A stretch of DNA of 64,000 nt from Macrolepiota albuminosa (taxonomy: Eukaryota; Basidiomycota; Agaricomycetes; Agaricales; Agaricaceae). Made by a program: the position numbers and the translations under genes. Below the pieces are notes generated by a model, which was given only the letters and a program-made list of their open reading frames with translations, had not been told where the DNA came from and searched no databases. Below are positions 57,850-64,000 of the stretch, piece after piece (the first letter of the stretch is position 1; every line of letters begins with the position of its first letter). The stretch is from assembly GCA_027475525.1 (NCBI GenBank), contig JAMWFC010000080.1, positions 434,001 to 498,000 of the forward strand. The letters are read 5' to 3'.

Positions 57850-59991
57850 TTATCTCCTCGTCAAGACAATTCCTTTAATGAAGATCGACGAAAGAAATGC
57901 GAAGCCCGCCAGTACGGCGGTGAAAGTCAACGTTGCCTGCACCGCTTCCGAGTAAGCAGTCCTAACAATGGCCCGAGTCGAGGGCTCTAATTTGTTGATA
58001 TAGTCAAGCGATTCCCTGACACGAAGAATTATCTAAGAGGATGCCTATGAGTAGTGGACAGATCAGTTAGTAAAACCGAACCTTTTCAACGTTTTCACCG
58101 GACAGACGCAGGCGAAGATCCCTACGGAGCGCCTCTTGGACAATTGTACTCCCAACAGAGACGCCAACGACAGATCCGAGAGAGCGAAAGAGATACGAAA
58201 CTAAATGAACATCAAACTTGCGATTCCAAAGGAGAACAGGAGATGGCGAACCAGCAGTTGCGATAGCCTGATCTTCCGGACCGGCATTGGCGATCAAAGC
58301 GATCAAACTTGTAGTGATTCCACTTCCTACCCGAAATGCTTAGTGCATTCCCAAAATCCTTTTGACAATATTTATTTACCATTTCCAGCGCTCGAGAAGA
58401 AGAGACCTAGGTAGAGTTTGTCAATGAACATGGTGGTCAAAGCACTGCTGACTTACCGATGGCAAACGGAAGCATAGTGCCAAAGGCAGCTCTTGTTGAG
58501 ATTTTTACTAGACCCGTCGCGAAGAACTGCAAGCTATATCCGAGAACTGTATAGTGCCAAAGGCAGCTCTTGTTGAGATTTTTACTAGACCCGTCGCGAA
58601 GAACTGCAAGCTATATCCGAGAACTGTGATAAGATAGAACTTTCCCGTGGTCTGTATTACAAGGCCTCCTCCCAAGAACCTAACAAACCACCAACAACAC
58701 AAAGAACGAGCCAAATGCCTGCATTAGCCGCTGTGTTACCATGAACGGCTTGCAAGTACAATGACACTTGGAAGATCAAGTTCATTCCAGCTGCGATACC
58801 GAAAAAATTGACTAAATACCCCGCAATGAGGGACCGGTTGAAAATGATTCGTCTAGGCGCGAAAGGTTCACTGGCAATCCGCAATTCAATGACCCCAAAG
58901 AGGATAGCGAATACTGCGAATGAACTGAATGAGAGGAGCGTGACAGAATCTTTCCATGAAATATTTCCGCCGTGGTCAAGGCCGAAAAGTAAAGAGAATA
59001 CGGTGATAACAAGGGCGAGTGATCCAACGAAGTCGACGCGTTTGAGCTTCGCGTAGAAATCAGAGGAATCGGACTTAGGTAGATGGAGACCAAAGGAGAC
59101 AGAAGCAATAGCCATAAGGGTTAGCGGAAATTGGAGGAGAAAGGCCCTGCAGATAGCCGTCAACGTAATACGCAGGGTAGTATCTGTGGTCAATACCCAC
59201 CAGCGCCAACCGAGACTGTCTGCTAATGATCCACCTAATGGTGCGCCGGATGCTGATCCCATCGTCCATATAATATTTAGAATTCCTTGCCACGTGCCGC
59301 GCGATCGTAAGGGAACTACGTCAGAGACGATGATGCTGACAATTCTGGAAGTCCGATGTTAGCATCTGTCAAGTTATTCTCGAAAAGAGACACACGTTTG
59401 CATCCCGCCGCCTCCAATACCAGCAAAGGCTCGGCTGAGAATTAATTCGTTCATGTTCCGAGCAAGGCCACACCCCAAACATCCTAATGCGAATATAGAA
59501 TATGCAAACAGAAGGCAATTCTTACGCCCAAAAATATCGCTCAGTTTTCCGTATAGTGGTCTAAAATAAAGTCAGCGATGAGTACGGATGGAAATATGAA
59601 TATCTAACTGAAAGCTAGTCGTTGTCAACATGTACGCTGTGGCTATCCAGCTGGTGTTTTGAAGCTGATGTAATTCACTTCCTATCGCGGCATACGCTAT
59701 CCAAATGAAATGAGTGACATGGGACGGATGCGCCGAGCACGGAATTATTCACCAGATACCACGATTGTTCCGTCCATTGCGCACAAGAAAATTCCAATGG
59801 TCATGGGTATCAACTGCTCGGTTTCAATCGTCAGTAGTCGTCGCCGTGTGTAATAACGTAGAACTAACCAAAGCAATGTAGGATTTTGTAGAGCTTTTGG
59901 GTTTAGAGACCTCCCGATCTTCAATGCAACCATTGTAAGAAGTGATGGTCTCTGAGTTTGTAGTTAGGAGAGACGATGTCTCGTTGGCCAT
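57850..59991 (-). CDS. MFS transporter, multidrug DHA2-like
   Basis: Starts MANETSSLLTTNSET at 59991 and ends IKGIVLTRR. Introns join in phase through [59 protein letters not shown] (the MFS loop 2-3 motif), FAGIGGGGMQTIVSIIVSDVVPLRSRGTWQG, GSASGAPLGGSLADSLGWRWW (antiporter motif C region), then a further run of hydrophobic helices to SYLFRSLGSVVGVSVGSTIVQEAL. This is the pattern of 14-TM proton-coupled drug/toxin exporters at the plasma membrane. An exact 77-bp duplication (58474-58627) interrupts the exon before FAIGLFFSSAGNG; with one copy the frame is open. No biosynthetic gene cluster is evident around it. Confidence 0.9.
58474..58627. repeat. Tandem duplication, period 77 bp (likely assembly join)
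   Basis: 58474-58550 is repeated exactly at 58551-58627, inside the MFS transporter exon, breaking its frame. Confidence 0.95.
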
Positions 59992-60317
59992 TGGTATCTA
60001 CAAGTCTCTGAGGGGGTCAGTTAGCTCGAATCTGACGAGCAGTAACAATCTACACACATTATTTGAGGGATAACAGCAGTACCACGCAAGTACACTGCGA
60101 TGAGATAAAAGTTATGTGGAAAGAGAAGATAAGCTGCATGGCAGTCGTGGAATTGGCTCAAGGACAGATAAATTCAGCACTGCACGTGATTGGTCGAACA
60201 TATGATCCGAGCTGATCTAGGACAGAACATTAGTGACTTGCGATTGCAACGGGGAGATGAAATGAATACAATTATCCAATTACACTACACAAGGTATATT
60301 TTTCAATTTTCAAGTGT

Positions 60318-62022
60318 CTATATTCCGGTGGGTATATCTGCCTTCATCGATCGCAACTGTTTCATCTCTATGTCACTCAACGACGCCTGTCCTGATGGAC
60401 TGACTATACTCCGTGATCTGCCACTGCTGTGAAGCCATTGTCCAGGAAGCTTTTGTGAACTCTCAAAGTCTTTGGGCACATTGCGAACATTTAAGAAAAT
60501 TCGATTGCCCATCACGCATGACATTGCGACCGAGAAGCCAATGGGAATCTCGATGAGTGTTTGCTAGAGACAGTCAAGTCGGTTCTGACTTAATCATACT
60601 AGAAGACGAAAGTAAACGTACTGAAGCAATGAGGAAGATCAGAAAGTTTGTCAGATATGTAGTGAACAGGCTAATCGAAGCCCAAGTTTGGTGAGAGAAA
60701 TTGAGGGAGACTTTGGGAGAAACATACACAACAAAATAGAGCACAGAATCGCGGATTAGGATACGGAAAAGATGATTTCCTGAGTGAAGCGATGACGAAG
60801 GCATACTCGACGCCTCGTAAGCTTTGTATAGGGCTAAGACACAAAGAAGACTTTCAAAGGCTAGCATTGGTATCCAAAAGGCATAGAAGTGCACGTCTAT
60901 ATTAGTCGGTAGACAGGAGTTGAGACCTGGAATCAACGGAACGATAGCAATAGCTGCGAATATGGCAAGCAGCGTGAGAGACACTGTTACAGGAATATAT
61001 CAGAGTCCGACGGACCTTTAATTTTGGAGAGTACAAATCCCATGATAGCCGCAGAGGCTGCTGTTGCGATTATGAAGGATATTATCATCAAAGCTAAAAT
61101 TTTCTTCTTGCTATAATACATGGCGGAGAGTCGCATTTGAAGGATTACTGGGAGAAGATAAGCTCGATTTTTCAAACGATAGTCACACTGACCTTCGGCT
61201 ATCACACATGCGATGAGTCCTGTCCAACCCTGCCATTGAAAGAAATGGAGACCTAAAAAACAATGGTCCGTTCAGTGAGGACGAAGATAAGCAAGCAATG
61301 GACGTACAACTGAACGCAATATCACGACATATGGATCATGATGAAGACATTAGAAAGCACAGCTTACAACTGACATATCAATCAGTGATTCATGATCCAT
61401 TAATGATCAATGAAAAAGGGCGCTCACAGAATTTGTGAGAAGTGGGGAGAAAAGACCTTCCATGATGTGTCAGGAGCGCCCGGGCCTGTATGAAATGGGC
61501 AAAATTCATACCGTAATTATTGATGCTGGCGGAAATGAAGGGGGTTTAGTGAACCAAACCTCTGAATCCACTCTACTTACATGACAGATATCAAGCCATA
61601 ATAGCGATTCTGGAAGATGCGTTAATGTCGAGATGTTTGGGAAGCTTCAATACTAACCAATAGAAAGACAACCTTTCCGTAAGTCCATCCGCTTTTCTAG
61701 ACATTGGTCAGCATGCGATCACCCGGTGAACGAAATTTTCAAAGACCCAGATGAGTTCCACCTATGAACACAGTCAGTAAGCGCTCAGAGATATAGAAAT
61801 GTTTAGCCACTTCATCGCCGAGGGTAACCACTTCGTAGAAAGATGAGCTAAACACCTTGAACATGTGTGGCTTGATACGTACAATGATCATAGATAATAA
61901 TGGTTCCCGACGCGACTGTCAGGAGATAAGGTCTGCAATAATCGAGTTATATTGTACCAGCACTCACGCTGTGAGTAGCGCGTTGACTGTATAGCATGTA
62001 TCGTAGAAAGAGGAATGCCCAT
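60318..62022 (-). CDS. DUF6533-family multi-pass membrane protein, 343 aa, 12 exons
   Basis: Exons: 62022-61968, 61915-61883, 61830-61811, 61761-61747, 61696-61658, 61609-61581, 61525-61428, 61252-61193, 61147-61016, 60983-60728, 60670-60622, 60563-60318; every phase fits. The N-terminus gives STRYSQ, TIIIYDHLVTLGDEVELIW and KSGWTYGKVVFLLNRYYG, which is the DUF6533 signature. Then follow FFQWQGWTGLIACVIAEVILQMRLSAMY, several further hydrophobic helices (about seven in all), and a polar cytosolic tail after GFSVAMSCVMGNR. Exon 61761-61747 is only 15 nt (VELIW) and 61830-61811 is 20 nt. The family is widespread in mushrooms and of unknown function; the seven-helix layout is receptor-like only by topology. 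A decayed relative lies at 29880-31867. Confidence 0.85.
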
Positions 62023-64000
62023 CTATGAGGATTGATCGTCTTGGAGGGAATTAAGGAGAAAGATTCGTCCTACCTCGAGCGTGATAGTCAGAGAGCTTGA
62101 ATGTGATATGAAATTACCACGATCTGTCGGCAATCGATGACGAGCGGCAGGCACGTAAATACATGAGAACATACATCCTGGATCAAACTGATGAAAATTC
62201 TCCAAATAGAAGTGCTGTTGATGGGAAAGTTAGAAGTAAACGGGTGGGTGTAATTTGCCATTTATGGATAGTCAGCCGGATTCCTGGAGTGAAGCGAAGA
62301 GCCGCAGCGCGATCGAGAAAACATTTCCGTATCCACCATACATAGTATTTTTGCATTTTAAGCAAATGACTATGCATGTATGGGCGACCTAATAGCAAAG
62401 ACAGGTTGTAATAACGATATACCTACATAGCTGTCGATTTCACAATGTCTATATGCGTCTGGTTGACGTAACGGACAGAAATGGCGCGCAGAATCAATCA
62501 CGCAATCCATCTGACTTTGATATACTGAAAATGGGCACATAAAGGAAGCACGTTTGAAGTTGGTTTACGGGACGTTCATTCCGCTTGCACCGGTGAGCCG
62601 GAAAAACCGAAGTTCGACAATGGACACAAGACCACACCATTAGATTCCCCGAACCTTCGACGTTCAGCCTTTGGATACGTCATCACTTAAACGAAAGACA
62701 ATTAGAAAGGCGAAACATCAATTAGGCATTAAGCATAGGCGATAGCTTCAACATACACTTGTCAACTAAGCATCAGAAAGTGCTACAAACTTAGACTTCT
62801 CTGTGTAAAGAAGCAGTGAAAAGGACTCTACAGGGTAACATTTAGTATCAGGTAGGTTTTAGTTGTGCCAAGTCCACGTCATTTAACCGTGCTTAGTTAC
62901 ATCCATCCATGTACATGTGTCAATATTCCAGGTAGTAAAGTATGTGAGTGAGTTGTTGGGAATTCGTAAAGTCATAGATGTGACAAGTGTATGGTCCTCA
63001 GGGCCACTGGGCTGGCCACCGCTCTGTTTTGTTCGTACGTGTACATATAGCTCGAACATGGACAAAATACCCTTATTTGGTTTATACACAACTGAGGGTA
63101 CGTTATTCATATCTCACTATACACATAAATACTCACCACAAATCATACCTAGATAGTACTTACGTGTATTGATCCAGGTACCTACAATACAGTTTGGTTT
63201 ATACACAACTGAGGGTTAAACTCACGTGTATTTGAATTTGATCTAGGTGTGACTACGCCTGTCGGATTGTCTGTCCCAGTTCCAACATGAGTGACGTGAG
63301 TCTTTTTGTCATGATTGGTGTGGAAAAGTGCCTGTATTGTACACGAGTTAAATGTATTGGTTTTATGCGAGTTAAAACTCCAAGGTGAGGCAAGACATCC
63401 TTCGAAGCTCGAACGGGAAAATTGCCGAGCAACATCTTGCAATTTTGTTGTTTTGCAAAGCATTGGCCACTCGTGGCAGTCCGGACTCCTACAGCTTGCA
63501 GAAGCTTCACTATCCATTGGAAACAAGACAGGTTTGAAGCTCTATCATGATGTATTTAAATCGAGATATGGAACAAAAGGGATACCGACTCCTAGAAAAA
63601 AAAAACTTGGGGTCAGAATTTTTTTTATCAGCGCCGTAACCGAGTATTGATACATCGCTTTCCCACATGAGACAGGCAGTGGGAAAAATATACAAAAATA
63701 ATAATAATGAAACAGATTGATTATTGTATTCTGGTTGAAAACTACAAGCCGAAACAACGTCAAAAACCGTAGACGAAGGACATATCTCGATAAATAATAA
63801 AATTCCCTCACAAACAATCGAAACTCCCCAGGAAAGCAAGCCATCAAAATATGATCGTATTGGCGTCTTCAAGGCCGATGGGGTGGTGAGATCTCGGACC
63901 AACTCCGAGATCAAATCCCATGAGTTCCAATCAACCCGATGTCAGGAACTCTACTCCACCTCTGTCCCACCTGTAAAACTTGATCCTCGACCCCTCCGCG
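62023..64000. other. Right-edge stretch, nothing firmly recognised
   Basis: No domain seen. A frame at 63510-63914 (minus) is hydrophobic but without recognisable motifs. The last 150 bases could hold the 3' end of a minus-strand gene lying outside the window. Confidence 0.35.
63076..63216. repeat. Short direct repeat pair, 117 bp apart
   Basis: A 24-nt segment beginning TTTGGTTTATACACAACTG occurs at 63076-63099 and again at 63193-63216. ACGTGTATT and a GATC(C/T)AGGT motif also recur after each. Looks like an old imperfect duplication. Confidence 0.6.

Noticed and set aside
41396..59991. Secondary-metabolite cluster (P450, cutinase, MFS exporter)
   Set aside because: No backbone enzyme (PKS, NRPS, terpene synthase) is visible, and the genes are many kilobases apart with unrelated genes between.
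63510..63914. 134-codon minus-strand frame
   Set aside because: Hydrophobic patches but no recognisable motif, intron structure or start context; lies in AT-rich DNA at the window edge.

Overview
The window looks like draft nuclear DNA of a mushroom-forming basidiomycete (Agaricomycetes). Genes have many 45-75 nt introns and some micro-exons. The gene content is typical of that class: P450s, BTB/POZ and F-box proteins, a FunK1 kinase relic, DUF6533 membrane proteins, a Mob protein, a CE5 cutinase and LTR retrotransposons. All gene models below were spliced by eye from the sequence.

Layout: 1-1230 is the 3' part of a P450 with a one-base frameshift. A structurally complete Ty3/gypsy chromovirus (1258-7151) sits just behind it. 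Then come a DUF2470 membrane protein (9214-10007, minus), a decayed FunK1 kinase (about 11440-13740), an FHA protein (16547-17117), an SMP/C2 lipid-transfer protein (18022-21373, minus), a small secreted Cys-rich protein (22864-23282), a MUP-type amino-acid permease (23643-25959), an F-box protein (27446-29167) and a decayed DUF6533 gene (to 31867). Next are an 850-aa unknown (32401-35214, minus), a BTB protein (35355-37188, minus), a Mob/phocein protein (38005-40062), an intact P450 paralogue of the left-edge copy (41396-43602) and a second BTB paralogue (44715-46497). They are followed by a Ty1/copia relic (46733-47290), a cutinase (48099-48855, minus), a 4-kb AT-rich gene-free tract with fold-back and inverted-repeat elements (48856-53489), a DCR2-like phosphatase (53649-55478), a small unknown (57171-57769, minus), an MFS transporter (57850-59991, minus) and an intact DUF6533 protein (60318-62022, minus).

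The most striking window-wide signal is technical. Ten unrelated places carry a perfect tandem duplication with a period of exactly 77 bp, six of them in 49.2-54.8 kb. The common length points to unmerged k=77 contig overlaps rather than biology. These duplications break the SMP/C2, phosphatase and MFS genes as assembled.

Biologically notable points are the young gypsy insertion, the two P450 and two BTB paralogues, four or more GC-AG introns, and 10-20 nt micro-exons. The genes do not form an obvious pathway. The secreted cutinase, secreted small protein, permease, MFS exporter and P450s suit a saprotroph or plant-associated lifestyle. I found no convincing undescribed multi-gene system; the best candidate for novelty is the repeated helical module of the two BTB paralogues.
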